NCBI GenBank assembly: GCA_020636315.1
Contig: JACJYA010000003.1
Coordinates: 558,001-622,000 of the forward strand
DNA length: 64,000 nt
Reading direction: 5' to 3'
From: Lewinellaceae bacterium
GTDB lineage: Bacteria; Bacteroidota; Bacteroidia; Chitinophagales; Saprospiraceae
Shown: positions 43,301-52,471 of the stretch, piece by piece
Position numbering within the stretch: position 1 is the first letter of the stretch
Layout of the letters: each line of letters begins with the position of its first letter
Notes under the pieces: generated by a model
The model's input: the letters and a program-made list of their open reading frames with translations, nothing else
What the model was told of the DNA's origin: nothing
Databases searched by the model: none
Translations under genes and position numbers: made by a program

Positions 43301-45118
43301 ATGAAACTCAGAACCTTGATCATAACCGCTGTGGCCTTATCGCTTACTGCCTGCAGCGATTTTCTGGAGCCCGACTCCATTTCCACCTTCGACACCAACT
43401 ATGTATTTTCCAATGTCGATGATGCCAGAAAGGGCGTAAATGCCATCTATGTCTCATTCGACGTGGATGGATTCCGTTCGCGTTTGTCGAACAATATGAC
43501 CGGCAACACCGACATCGAACGGCAGAGCGGCTGGACCAGCTCCGGCGACCGCTATCAGATCTGGGACCTGAACGCCCTGGAGAGCAACGGCGACCTGCGC
43601 CAGATGTGGAATGCCGCCTATACTGCCATCCGGGACGCCAACATCGCCATCGATGGCATCCTGTCCAGCGGGACACTTGAGTCAGGCGATGCCCAAACGG
43701 TAAAGACCATGTATCAGCTGTTGGGCGAAGCCTATACCCTCCGCGCCTACTGGTACAGCATGCTGGTGTACTACTTTGGCGACGTTCCCAACGTCCGGGA
43801 GGCTCCAAAAGCTGGAAACGATTTCTTTCTGCCGAAAGAAAACCGCAACGTCATCCTCTCTCAGGTCATTCAGGACATGATCGACATCGAGGAGAACATG
43901 CTGTGGGCGGATGAACTGCCCTACGGCATTGAGCAGGTCAACCGGGAATACACCCTGGGCATGATCGCCCGCATCGCACTTCAGCGGGGCGGCTACTATC
44001 TGACCCCCGAGCTGAACATGGTAAGGGATGGAGACTACCTGGAATACTACCAGATCGCCAAAGACTACACGCAGAAACTGATGACGCTTAAAGACCGGCC
44101 GCTGCCTGCTAATTACCGGCAGATCTTTATGAACCAGTGCAAGTTCGTCAGCCCGGTTAACGAAGAGATCCTCTTTGAAGTCCCGTTTGCCATTGGCAAT
44201 GGCGATGTGGGCTGGAACATCGGAATCGATGTGGAAGGCGGCGCCACTGCTTCTCACAACTACGGGTCGGGCAACAACTATATGGGCATTCCCGTCTCCT
44301 ATTACTATTCGTTCGATACCCTCGACATCCGCCGCGATGTTACCTGCGCGTTTTACAAAGTAAATACCGACTTTGTTCAGGAATTCTGCGACGGTGGAGT
44401 TAGCAATATTTCCCAGGGCAAATGGAGCCGCCACTTCCTGGACAACCCTCCGGGCGCTTCTTCCGCCAAGGGAACAGGCATCAACTGGCCGATGATGCGT
44501 TACGCCGATGTGCTGCTGATGTTTGCCGAGGCGGAAAATGAGCTGAACGGCCCCACCGGCCCGGCCCAGGATGCCCTGAGAAGAGTACGCCAGCGGGCTT
44601 TTTCGCCGGAGTACTGGGCAGAAAAAGCGGATAATTATGTTGCTTCCGTATCCACCGACAAGCAGTCCTTCTTTGATGCCATCGTCAATGAGCGGGCCTG
44701 GGAATTCGGCGGCGAGATGATCCGCAAATACGAGCTCATCCGCTGGAACATTTATTCCGAAAAAATGGCTGAAACGGTAGAGACGCTGAAAGCTATGGCG
44801 GACGCGGCATTTAACGGCTCCGGTGAATATTCCGAGCTTCCCGATTACCTGTACTGGAAACTGGATGAAAGCGGGCAGTTTACCGTTCTCAACCGCAACC
44901 GCAAAGTTGCCGCTCCTCCGGATGATACCTGGAACCGCCAACCCTGGCTGCTGGACCTCCACGATGATGTCTATACCTACAGGCAGTGGATTACCAGAGA
45001 CTGGGCCAATTACATCGACGGGCCCAAATCCGGCGTGGTGCGGTATATTTTCCCGATTCCGGCGGAAGCCATCACCAACAGCCAGGGCACGCTGAGCAAC
45101 GACGGCTATATGTTCTAA
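43301..45118 (+). CDS. susD: SusD/RagB-family surface glycan-binding lipoprotein
   Basis: A 605-residue lipoprotein (lipobox SLTAC) that caps SusC and binds oligosaccharides at the cell surface. Family features are FLEPDSISTFDTNYVFSNVD near the start, GEAYTLRAYWYSMLVYYFGD with the TPR-like helices, NWPMMRYADVLLMFAEAENE, and NERAWEFGGEMIRKYELIRW. The length is at the upper end of the family. A GC-rich hairpin follows the stop, before the next surface lipoprotein gene. Confidence 0.95.
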   Translation: MKLRTLIITAVALSLTACSDFLEPDSISTFDTNYVFSNVDDARKGVNAIYVSFDVDGFRSRLSNNMTGNTDIERQSGWTSSGDRYQIWDLNALESNGDLRQMWNAAYTAIRDANIAIDGILSSGTLESGDAQTVKTMYQLLGEAYTLRAYWYSMLVYYFGDVPNVREAPKAGNDFFLPKENRNVILSQVIQDMIDIEENMLWADELPYGIEQVNREYTLGMIARIALQRGGYYLTPELNMVRDGDYLEYYQIAKDYTQKLMTLKDRPLPANYRQIFMNQCKFVSPVNEEILFEVPFAIGNGDVGWNIGIDVEGGATASHNYGSGNNYMGIPVSYYYSFDTLDIRRDVTCAFYKVNTDFVQEFCDGGVSNISQGKWSRHFLDNPPGASSAKGTGINWPMMRYADVLLMFAEAENELNGPTGPAQDALRRVRQRAFSPEYWAEKADNYVASVSTDKQSFFDAIVNERAWEFGGEMIRKYELIRWNIYSEKMAETVETLKAMADAAFNGSGEYSELPDYLYWKLDESGQFTVLNRNRKVAAPPDDTWNRQPWLLDLHDDVYTYRQWITRDWANYIDGPKSGVVRYIFPIPAEAITNSQGTLSNDGYMF

Positions 45119-45123
45119 TCGGG

Positions 45124-45176
45124 ACGGGCCACATTAATGCCTGCCGGCCAAAGCCGGGCGAAGGCGGGTGGCCCGT
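45124..45176 (+). other. Intercistronic hairpin between susD and the next gene
   Basis: ACGGGCCAC (45124-45132) pairs with GTGGCCCGT (45168-45176), with an inner CCGG/CCGG pair. No T run follows. Such hairpins between susD and the following gene can set different mRNA stability for upstream and downstream genes; that role is inference. Confidence 0.5.
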
Positions 45177-45204
45177 ACATCCATTAATCTGAAATTCTGA
45201 AACC

Positions 45205-46872
45205 ATGAAGATCTCAAATCTCAAAATATACGGGCTGGCGTTGGCCCTGGTCGCAGGCATCATCCTGATGTCTGGCTGTGAAGATGAACAGACCTATGCA
45301 AAAACACGCCTCTTCCGCCCCGTGCTCAACGAAGAGTTGATGGCGGAGCTCAATACCATTATCGTGAATATGGGAAACATCAGGGAGGCGGTTTCCTATA
45401 CTCTTGAAGTAAGCAGAGATACCTTTGCGACTATTGATTATACCATTGAGGTGGATACCCATTACGTTGTGCTCAATGAAGAACTGCTGGGTGAACCCTT
45501 ATTGTGGAACACCCTTTATCAGGTGCAGGCCACGGCTCACGCCTCGAGCGCGGAATTTGACAGTAAGCCCTCTGACCTGGGCAATGTGCGTACGGAGCGT
45601 TTCCCTTCCATCCTGAACATTCCCGGCGTAAACGACGTCATCGACGTGGCGGCCAGAGTATCCTGGCAGACGCTTGGCGCTCCTGTAACCAAGATCAGGA
45701 CTTTTGCCCCGGCGGACCTCAAGCTGCAAACGCCCCTCGCCGAATATGACGTCAGCGAGGAAGATCAGGCGGCGGGAGAATCCATCGTAACCGGCCTTGA
45801 GCCGGAAACGGAGTATCAGATCGCTATTTACAGCGGAGCCGGCGGAGAAACCCTCCGCGGCTGGGAAACCTACCTCACCCTGGAAAGAGGCGTGGACCCG
45901 AACGACCCGAATGTGATCGACCTGACGGACAATGAGGACCCCGACGCCGTTGGCGCCGCAGTAATGGCTGCTGCCGATGGCAATATTATTCTCCTGAAAA
46001 AGGGAGTTCTCTATAACTTCCCTTCCGAGAACCTCACCAAGTCCATTACCATCCGGGGCGCTTATGGTTTTGGCGAACAAAAGGCCATCCTGTTTACGAC
46101 GGGTAACTGGAACATCGAGAACGGCGCCACCATCGGCCACATCCGGTTCATCGACCTCGAACTGAGAGGTGAAGATATTGGCGGAGACTACGTCTTCAAC
46201 CCCAATAATGATATGACGACTACTGTGGATGAACTGACGTTCGACAACTGCATCATCAATCAATTCCGGGGCATCATCCGGGTGAGAACTTCGGTTTACA
46301 TCAAAAATTACACCATCAATGACTGTATCGTGCACCACATCGGCGGCTATGGCATATTCACTGCCGACACCGATGGAGACGGCGGGGCGGCCATTGACAA
46401 TATCACGCTAACGAACAGTACTTTCGCCAAGATCAACACCTTCATGACTTCCCGGCAAAACAGCCAGTCGCTGGTCATTGACGCCTGTACGGTAAGTGAA
46501 GCCCCAACCACCGGCGGCCGGTTATTTCGCTGGCGGGGGGACGACGGTTTGAATGATGTGATCAACGGCATCAGCATCACCAATACGGTCTGGGGCCACG
46601 GATGGGATGAGGGCGAAACAGGGGCATACGATATTCGCGGTAAGGCGGAAGGGTTGGACAATACGTCCTTCAACATCGTGAATACCTACGCTACTTCCGA
46701 TTTTTCCTTCACACCAGATTATGAGATCCCTGGTTTTCCCTCACTGAATTACAGCGGCACTGCCGCCGACTTATGGGTGGACCCCTACGAAGGACTGGAT
46801 TTCAATTTCAAGGATTCCGGCTTTGCCGGCAAGTACGATACCGGAGACCCTCGCTGGAGGGCGAAATTGTAA
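45205..46872 (+). CDS. Surface lipoprotein with beta-helix, DUF5123/DUF4957-like (SusE-position protein)
   Basis: A 555-residue lipoprotein (lipobox IILMSGC). Residues about 30-230 contain two beta-sandwich, fibronectin-type domains (AVSYTLEVSRDTFATIDYTI; ESIVTGLEPETEYQIAIYSG). The rest is a parallel beta-helix with pectin-lyase-like repeats (TVDELTFDNCIINQFRGIIR, DNITLTNSTFAKINTFMTSR, SLVIDACTVSEAPTTGGRLF). No polygalacturonase or lyase catalytic set is seen, so binding is more likely than cleavage. Proteins of this plan follow SusD in pectin loci of Bacteroidota and are probably surface pectin-binding proteins. It sits between hairpins on both sides. Confidence 0.82.
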   Translation: MKISNLKIYGLALALVAGIILMSGCEDEQTYAKTRLFRPVLNEELMAELNTIIVNMGNIREAVSYTLEVSRDTFATIDYTIEVDTHYVVLNEELLGEPLLWNTLYQVQATAHASSAEFDSKPSDLGNVRTERFPSILNIPGVNDVIDVAARVSWQTLGAPVTKIRTFAPADLKLQTPLAEYDVSEEDQAAGESIVTGLEPETEYQIAIYSGAGGETLRGWETYLTLERGVDPNDPNVIDLTDNEDPDAVGAAVMAAADGNIILLKKGVLYNFPSENLTKSITIRGAYGFGEQKAILFTTGNWNIENGATIGHIRFIDLELRGEDIGGDYVFNPNNDMTTTVDELTFDNCIINQFRGIIRVRTSVYIKNYTINDCIVHHIGGYGIFTADTDGDGGAAIDNITLTNSTFAKINTFMTSRQNSQSLVIDACTVSEAPTTGGRLFRWRGDDGLNDVINGISITNTVWGHGWDEGETGAYDIRGKAEGLDNTSFNIVNTYATSDFSFTPDYEIPGFPSLNYSGTAADLWVDPYEGLDFNFKDSGFAGKYDTGDPRWRAKL

Positions 46873-46959
46873 ATCGGTGGCGTGCGGTTTAACGACCAGG
46901 TTGCGGCCTTTCCCTTATTGAACTGGCCACCGCATCCGCTGCTATTCACCATCAATCAT

Positions 46960-46993
46960 GCCGCCGCTCTGCGCTCTGGCTCTGAGCGGCGGC
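46960..46993 (+). other. GC-rich intercistronic hairpin before the first PL1 gene
   Basis: GCCGCCGCTC (46960-46969) pairs perfectly with GAGCGGCGGC (46984-46993) across a 14-base loop. No T run follows. It lies about 45 bases before the ATG of the PL1 gene and could stabilise the upstream susCD message. Confidence 0.55.
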
Positions 46994-47038
46994 CTCTGCC
47001 TTCCATTCTCTCTTACTTCTTTCAATACTTATTACCAC

Positions 47039-48517
47039 ATGAGTAACTCCAAGCAACTCCTTTCTTTGTCGGGCTTTATTCTGGCCTTTCTTTTCTCTCA
47101 CTGTTCCGACCCATCCGGAACGCCAGAGCCAATGGATAATAATGACAAGCCGGTACAGGTTCAGGAGGCGCCCCTGGCCTTTCCCGGAGCAGAAGGTTTT
47201 GGGAAAGATGCCACAGGCGGGCGGGGAGGTAAAGTACTCTACGTCACCAACCTGAACGATTCCGGCCCGGGCAGCTTCCGGGCTGCCGTCGAGTCCGCGG
47301 GGCCCCGGTATGTGCTTTTCAAAGTATCGGGAAACATAGAACTGAAATCCAGGCTGGACATTCGCTTCGACGACATTACCATAGCCGGGCAGACGGCGCC
47401 GGGGGATGGAATATGCATTAAGGATTATCCGGTCGTCATCAACGCCGATAATGTGATCATCCGGTTCATGCGCTTCCGCCTGGGGGATGAAGCAATGCAG
47501 GAAGCGGATGCGCTGGAGGGAAGATTCCATAAAAACATTATCATCGACCATTGCTCGTTGAGCTGGTCGGTTGACGAGTGCCTTTCTCTGTACGCCAATG
47601 AGAACACGACGGTACAATGGAGCATCATTGCCGAGAGCCTGAATAACTCGGTGCACAGCAAAGGGCCCCATGGTTATGGCGGCATCTGGGGTGGCAAAAA
47701 TGCCTCATTCCACCACAACCTCCTGGCCCACCATCAAAGCAGAAACCCCCGCCTGGGTGAAGCTGCCGGCGATGCCTTCGCACTTACCGACCTCACAGAC
47801 TTGCGCAACAATGTCATTTACAACTGGGGAAACAACAGCTGCTACGGGGGCGAAGCGATGAACGTCAACATTGTCAATTGCTACTATAAACCAGGCCCGG
47901 CGACGCCATCCTCCAAAAACGAACGCATCATCTCCATCGACAAGAACAAGGACGTCGGAACCGCCGTTTATGACATCTGGGGAAAATTCTTCATTGACGG
48001 GAACTTCGTAGAAGGCAGCAGCCGCGCCACAAATGACAACTGGGCTTACGGCGTTTACAATCAATTCCACTCGAGTTACGGAACGGTCTCCGCTGCCGAC
48101 AAGTCCGCCATGAGAAGAGATCAGGAACACCCCACCAATGGGAACGTCACTACTCATTCCGCTCAGGTGGCCTACGAAAAAGTACTGGACTACAGCGGCG
48201 CTTCCCTACAAAGAGACCCAATGGACAGCCGAGTCATTGAAACGGTCCGCAACGGGACTTTCACCGCTCCCGGCTCGGACGGCAGCACCAACGGGATCAT
48301 CGACTCCCAGGATGATGTCGGAGGCTGGCCGGAGCTGGCCTCTTCGGAGCCGCCGCTGGATTCCTCCGGGGACGGCATGCCCGACGAATGGAAAACGGCC
48401 CATAAACTGGACCCCGGTAAAAGCCAGGCCAACGGCAACGACTTAAGCTCTGCATACGACAATGTGGAAGTCTATATCAACAGCCTGGTGAAGCATATTG
48501 TGGACGGCCAGAAGTGA
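47039..48517 (+). CDS. Pectate lyase, PL1 family (first copy)
   Basis: A 492-residue secreted lyase that cleaves polygalacturonate by beta-elimination, needing calcium. A lipoprotein-like signal (LAFLFSHC) begins at the ATG 47039; the frame opens further up, but that part crosses a hairpin. The beta-helix carries AFPGAEGFGKDATGGRGGKV, DITIAGQTAPGDGICIKDYP, VIIRFMRFRLGDE, the calcium/catalytic region KNIIIDHCSLSWSVDE, HGYGGIWGGKNASFHHNLLA and HHQSRNPRLGE with the catalytic Arg. The C-terminus DSSGDGMPDEWKTAHKLDP is a calcium-binding-like motif common in this group. It shares its plan with the second PL1 gene at 52.5 kb. Confidence 0.9.
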   Translation: MSNSKQLLSLSGFILAFLFSHCSDPSGTPEPMDNNDKPVQVQEAPLAFPGAEGFGKDATGGRGGKVLYVTNLNDSGPGSFRAAVESAGPRYVLFKVSGNIELKSRLDIRFDDITIAGQTAPGDGICIKDYPVVINADNVIIRFMRFRLGDEAMQEADALEGRFHKNIIIDHCSLSWSVDECLSLYANENTTVQWSIIAESLNNSVHSKGPHGYGGIWGGKNASFHHNLLAHHQSRNPRLGEAAGDAFALTDLTDLRNNVIYNWGNNSCYGGEAMNVNIVNCYYKPGPATPSSKNERIISIDKNKDVGTAVYDIWGKFFIDGNFVEGSSRATNDNWAYGVYNQFHSSYGTVSAADKSAMRRDQEHPTNGNVTTHSAQVAYEKVLDYSGASLQRDPMDSRVIETVRNGTFTAPGSDGSTNGIIDSQDDVGGWPELASSEPPLDSSGDGMPDEWKTAHKLDPGKSQANGNDLSSAYDNVEVYINSLVKHIVDGQK

Positions 48518-48689
48518 GCTGATTATACCAGTACCGCTCGGTGGATGGTTTCTCGCCTTTACGGGAAGGCTTCCTCAGTTAATTCTGAATAGGCCCTCTG
48601 GAGTATTAACCCAAAAGGAGCCAATTGTGGTTATCGGTTACTGGTTGTTTCCGGCGCCCGGCCCTTCAACATGATACAACGATAAGACT

Positions 48690-51600
48690 ATGGCCAAACC
48701 TTTCAGAAGCTTCATCACATTCTCGTTTTTTCTATTCCTCTCTTTACCCGTTTCCCGGGCCCGGTACGCCACGGAAATGACGGTGGCCCAGGACGGCAGC
48801 GGGGATTTCACCAGCATCCAGGCTGCCATCGATGCCACCAAAGCTTTTCCCGACAAGCCGATCACCATTTTCATCAAAAACGGGGTTTACCGGGAAAAGG
48901 TGAAAGTCCATGCCTGGAACACCAACCTGACGATAAAAGGGGAGAGTAAAGAGCGGGCCATTATCACTTTTGATGATTACTTCGACAAGATCAACCGGGG
49001 GCGCAACAGCACCTTTCATACTTATACCTTGCTGGTCCAGGCCAATGATTTTCGGGCGGAGAACCTCACCATCGAGAATACCGCCGGCCCGGTGGGCCAG
49101 GCCGTTGCCCTGGCAGTAGAGGCTGATCGCTGTGTTTTCCTCAATTGCGATATTAAAGGGCATCAGGATACGCTGTATTGCGCAGGCGAAGGCGCCCGGC
49201 AATACTTCCGGGATTGTTACATCGAAGGCACGGCCGATTTTATTTTCGGGGCGGCAACCGCCTTTTTTGAGCATTGCCGGATCCATTCCAGGTCCGATTC
49301 CTACATCACCGCCGCCTCTACCCCACAGGGAGAAAAATATGGCTTTGTCTTTCAAAACTGCACTCTCACTGCTGATGAAGGTTTAAAAAAGGTCTATCTG
49401 GGCCGCCCCTGGCGGGATTATGCCAGGACGGTGTTCCTCAATTGCGAGATGGGCAGCCAGATCCTCCCGGAAGGCTGGGCTAACTGGGGCGGCACAGAAA
49501 GGGAAAAAACAGCCTATTATGCAGAGTATAACTCACACGGCCCCGGAGCAGCACCTCAACAGAGGGCAGGTTGGTCACATCAGCTCAGTAAGAAGATGGC
49601 CAGGCAATATTCGCTGGAAAAGGTGATGGAAGGGTGGATACCTTCCGTAAAAGCACCTGGACAAAACCCGGCAAGCAATGAAAAACATAGTGCCACGATC
49701 CATCCAGAGTATCACTGGAACGAGTCGCTGCTCAAACAAAAGCCAGAATGGTATGCTACAGAAGAGGCTCGTCAAATTGCAGACAATGTTCTTCAATATC
49801 AAACGGATGCCGGTGCGTGGCCAAAGAACACCAACCTGGCCAAAGAACCTGAATCTGCAGCGGATCTTAACGAAATCAGAACCGGCAGAGAAGCCAATAC
49901 AATCGATAACGGAGCGACCACCACCCCCATGCGTTACCTTGCCTTAATGGTTCAGGCTACCGGAGATCCGAAATACAAGAAATCTTTTTTGCGTGGGCTC
50001 GACTATCTCTTAACTGCCCAATACGCGAACGGCGGCTGGCCCCAGTTTTACCCGCTTCGCGATCGCGGTTATTACTCGGAGATCACCTACAACGACAACG
50101 CCATGATGAACGTCATGTTCCTGCTCCGTGAAGTCGCCGGGGGTAAAGCGCCTTATGATTTCGTGGGTGCAAAGCGCCAGGTAAAGGCTGCCGAGGCAGT
50201 GGAAAAGGGCATCGATTGTATCCTGAAAACGCAGATAAAAGTGGACGGCAAGCTCACCGCCTGGTGTGCTCAATACGATGAAAAAACGCTTCAGCCAGCG
50301 TGGGCGCGCAATTTCGAACCGCCCTCCCTCTCCGGGGATGAAAGCGTGCCCATCGTTCGTTTCCTGATGGAGATTGAAAACCCCACGCCTGAAATAATTG
50401 CTGCCATTGAAGGGGCGGTGGCGTGGTTCAGGGACGTTCAGATATCCGGGCTGCGTTACTACCGGAAGATCGCGGCAGACGGGCAGCAGGATGGATGGGT
50501 TGAACCCGACCCCAATGCTGAACCGATTTGGGCGCGATTTTACGAAATAGGCACCAACCGGCCGATTTTTGTCGGCCGCGACAAAGTAGTCCATTATTCA
50601 TTTGAAGAAATCGAGCGCGAGCGCCGGGGCGGATACAGTTACTACGGGGATTGGCCTGCAAAATTGCTGGCTAAATACTATCCTGAATGGCGCACAAAGA
50701 ACAATACGGGACAAATTTTCGGGTGGAACCAAAATGAAACCTACCGGTACGAATACCTTTATAAGGATCTGCCCTTTGAAATGCCAAGGGTACAACGGCC
50801 GGTTTTTCCGGAAAACAAGGTGTCCATTGCAGAGTTTGGCGGGAAGGGCGACGGCATTACCAAAAATACGGAAGCCTTCGAAAAGGCATTTAAAACATTA
50901 GCCCAAAAAGGAGGGGGCACGTTGATGGTACCGAATGGCGTCTGGTTTACCGGGCCGATCGTACTCCGAAGCAACATCAATCTTTTTATCGACAAAGGAG
51001 CGTTGATACTCTTCAGCCCTGATAAAGACGATTATCCATTGGTGGAAACATCCTTTGAAGGGTTGAAAACCCGGCGCTGCCAATCGCCCATTTCCGGCAA
51101 GGATCTGGAAAACGTCGCCATTACCGGTTATGGCGCCATCGATGGAGCCGGAGAAGCCTGGCGGCCACTGAAAAAAGCCAAAGTCACCGAAAAGCATTGG
51201 AAAGAGGTGGTCACCGGAGGGGGTATTTTAAAAAGAGAAGATTACTGGGTGCCATCGGGAAAATACCTTAAAGGGGAGGAAATCAGCGATATGAATGTAC
51301 CGGGCGCCCTGGCTACTGAAGAGGACTGGGAAGCGATCAAAGATTTTCTCCGGCCGGTGATGGTGAGTTTAGTCAACTGCCGGAACGTGCTGCTGGAAGG
51401 CGTAACCTTTCAGAATTCGCCGGCCTGGAACATCCACCCGTTGATGTGTGAAAATGTGATCATTGATGGAATATCGGTGAGGAATCCGTCTTATTCTCAG
51501 AATGGCGACGGGCTGGACCTGGAATCCTGCAAAAATGCCATCGTCGTGAACAGCAGTTTCGATGTGGGAGACGACGGCATTTGCCTCAAATCGGGTAAGG

Positions 51601-52340
51601 ATGAAGACGGCCGCCGCCGGGGGATGCCCACCGAGAATGTGATCATCGACAACTGTAAGGTATTCAAAGGGCACGGCGGGTTTGTAGTGGGAAGCGAGAT
51701 GTCGGGTGGCGTGAGGAATATTTCGGTGAATAACTGCCAGTTCCTGGGGACGGATGTGGGCCTCCGCTTCAAAAGCCGCCGGGGCCGGGGTGGGGTCGTA
51801 GCGAACATCTACGTTTCCAACATCAGCATGTTCGACATCGTCACCTATTCCATGATCTTCAACCTTTTTTATGGCAATAAATCCGCATCGGAAGCTCTGG
51901 AAACCGGAAGTTATGGCGCCTCCGGGGAGGAAGCCCTACCGCCTGTAACGGAAGAGACTCCTGCCTTTCGCAACATCTATTTTAAAAACGTGGCCTCGCG
52001 CAATTCCGGCAGGGCAATACTCTTCAATGGCTTGCCGGAAATGAACATCGAGAACATCAACCTGGAAGATGTTGTGATCACCGCCGGCGCAGGTGCCGAA
52101 TTTTCAGAGACCAAAGACATCATGTTGAAAAATGTATCCCTTTTTCCTGAGAACGGCCCTGCCCTGGTTTTAAAGAACGCAAAAAACTTTAAGGTGGATG
52201 GGTTTCGTTTTCCCGGCAACCTGGAAAAAGCTGTTATGGTCAACGGAAAACGGACGGACAAAATTCATTTGCCGGGCATTGGAAAAGAGAAGGTTCAACT
52301 GGGGGCGGGAGTTGCTGAACCCAGCGTATTATTCCGGTGA
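48690..52340 (+). CDS. Three-enzyme pectinase fusion: CE8 methylesterase - PL10 pectate lyase - GH28 polygalacturonase
   Basis: A 1216-residue secreted protein with three complete-looking catalytic domains. After a signal peptide, residues about 28-325 are a CE8 pectin methylesterase: GPVGQAVALAVEAD, GHQDTLY with Asp160, GTADFIFG with Asp183, and YLGRPWRDYARTVF with Arg239. Residues about 330-670 are a PL10 pectate lyase, an (alpha/alpha) fold: TDAGAWPKNTNLAK, TIDNGATTTPMRYL, TAQYANGGWPQFYP, ITYNDNAMMNVMF and AWCAQYDEKTLQPAWARNFE. Residues about 700-1200 are GH28: Asp940 in SQNGDGLDLES, Asp961 and Asp962 in FDVGDDGICLKSG, His995 in KGHGGFVVGSE, and RFKSRRGRGG. Demethylation, lyase cleavage and end hydrolysis would occur in one molecule. 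No frameshift is visible. Each domain resembles a stand-alone enzyme in length. Confidence 0.94.
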   Translation: MAKPFRSFITFSFFLFLSLPVSRARYATEMTVAQDGSGDFTSIQAAIDATKAFPDKPITIFIKNGVYREKVKVHAWNTNLTIKGESKERAIITFDDYFDKINRGRNSTFHTYTLLVQANDFRAENLTIENTAGPVGQAVALAVEADRCVFLNCDIKGHQDTLYCAGEGARQYFRDCYIEGTADFIFGAATAFFEHCRIHSRSDSYITAASTPQGEKYGFVFQNCTLTADEGLKKVYLGRPWRDYARTVFLNCEMGSQILPEGWANWGGTEREKTAYYAEYNSHGPGAAPQQRAGWSHQLSKKMARQYSLEKVMEGWIPSVKAPGQNPASNEKHSATIHPEYHWNESLLKQKPEWYATEEARQIADNVLQYQTDAGAWPKNTNLAKEPESAADLNEIRTGREANTIDNGATTTPMRYLALMVQATGDPKYKKSFLRGLDYLLTAQYANGGWPQFYPLRDRGYYSEITYNDNAMMNVMFLLREVAGGKAPYDFVGAKRQVKAAEAVEKGIDCILKTQIKVDGKLTAWCAQYDEKTLQPAWARNFEPPSLSGDESVPIVRFLMEIENPTPEIIAAIEGAVAWFRDVQISGLRYYRKIAADGQQDGWVEPDPNAEPIWARFYEIGTNRPIFVGRDKVVHYSFEEIERERRGGYSYYGDWPAKLLAKYYPEWRTKNNTGQIFGWNQNETYRYEYLYKDLPFEMPRVQRPVFPENKVSIAEFGGKGDGITKNTEAFEKAFKTLAQKGGGTLMVPNGVWFTGPIVLRSNINLFIDKGALILFSPDKDDYPLVETSFEGLKTRRCQSPISGKDLENVAITGYGAIDGAGEAWRPLKKAKVTEKHWKEVVTGGGILKREDYWVPSGKYLKGEEISDMNVPGALATEEDWEAIKDFLRPVMVSLVNCRNVLLEGVTFQNSPAWNIHPLMCENVIIDGISVRNPSYSQNGDGLDLESCKNAIVVNSSFDVGDDGICLKSGKDEDGRRRGMPTENVIIDNCKVFKGHGGFVVGSEMSGGVRNISVNNCQFLGTDVGLRFKSRRGRGGVVANIYVSNISMFDIVTYSMIFNLFYGNKSASEALETGSYGASGEEALPPVTEETPAFRNIYFKNVASRNSGRAILFNGLPEMNIENINLEDVVITAGAGAEFSETKDIMLKNVSLFPENGPALVLKNAKNFKVDGFRFPGNLEKAVMVNGKRTDKIHLPGIGKEKVQLGAGVAEPSVLFR

Positions 52341-52383
52341 ATGCCGGCCGTTGAATGATGAAAGGTGCTTTCAAAAATTACTG

Positions 52384-52402
52384 AGGGTTTTTAACCCTTT
52401 TC
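52384..52402 (+). terminator. Short terminator-like hairpin after the fusion gene
   Basis: AGGGTT (52384-52389) pairs with AACCCT (52393-52398) over a three-base loop and is followed by TTTCTT. Outer words CTTTCAA and TTGAAAG could extend it. The stem is short, so any termination is probably partial. Confidence 0.4.
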
Positions 52403-52471
52403 TTCGCCTTGAAAGAAAAATCCTGGACGACTCATGTTGTTATTCAACCCAACACAAAAAATTGTAAAGAA

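Noticed and set aside
43682..44962. A 426-codon open frame on the minus strand opposite susD
   Set aside because: Antisense to an intact SusD gene; composition and content look like a codon-usage shadow.
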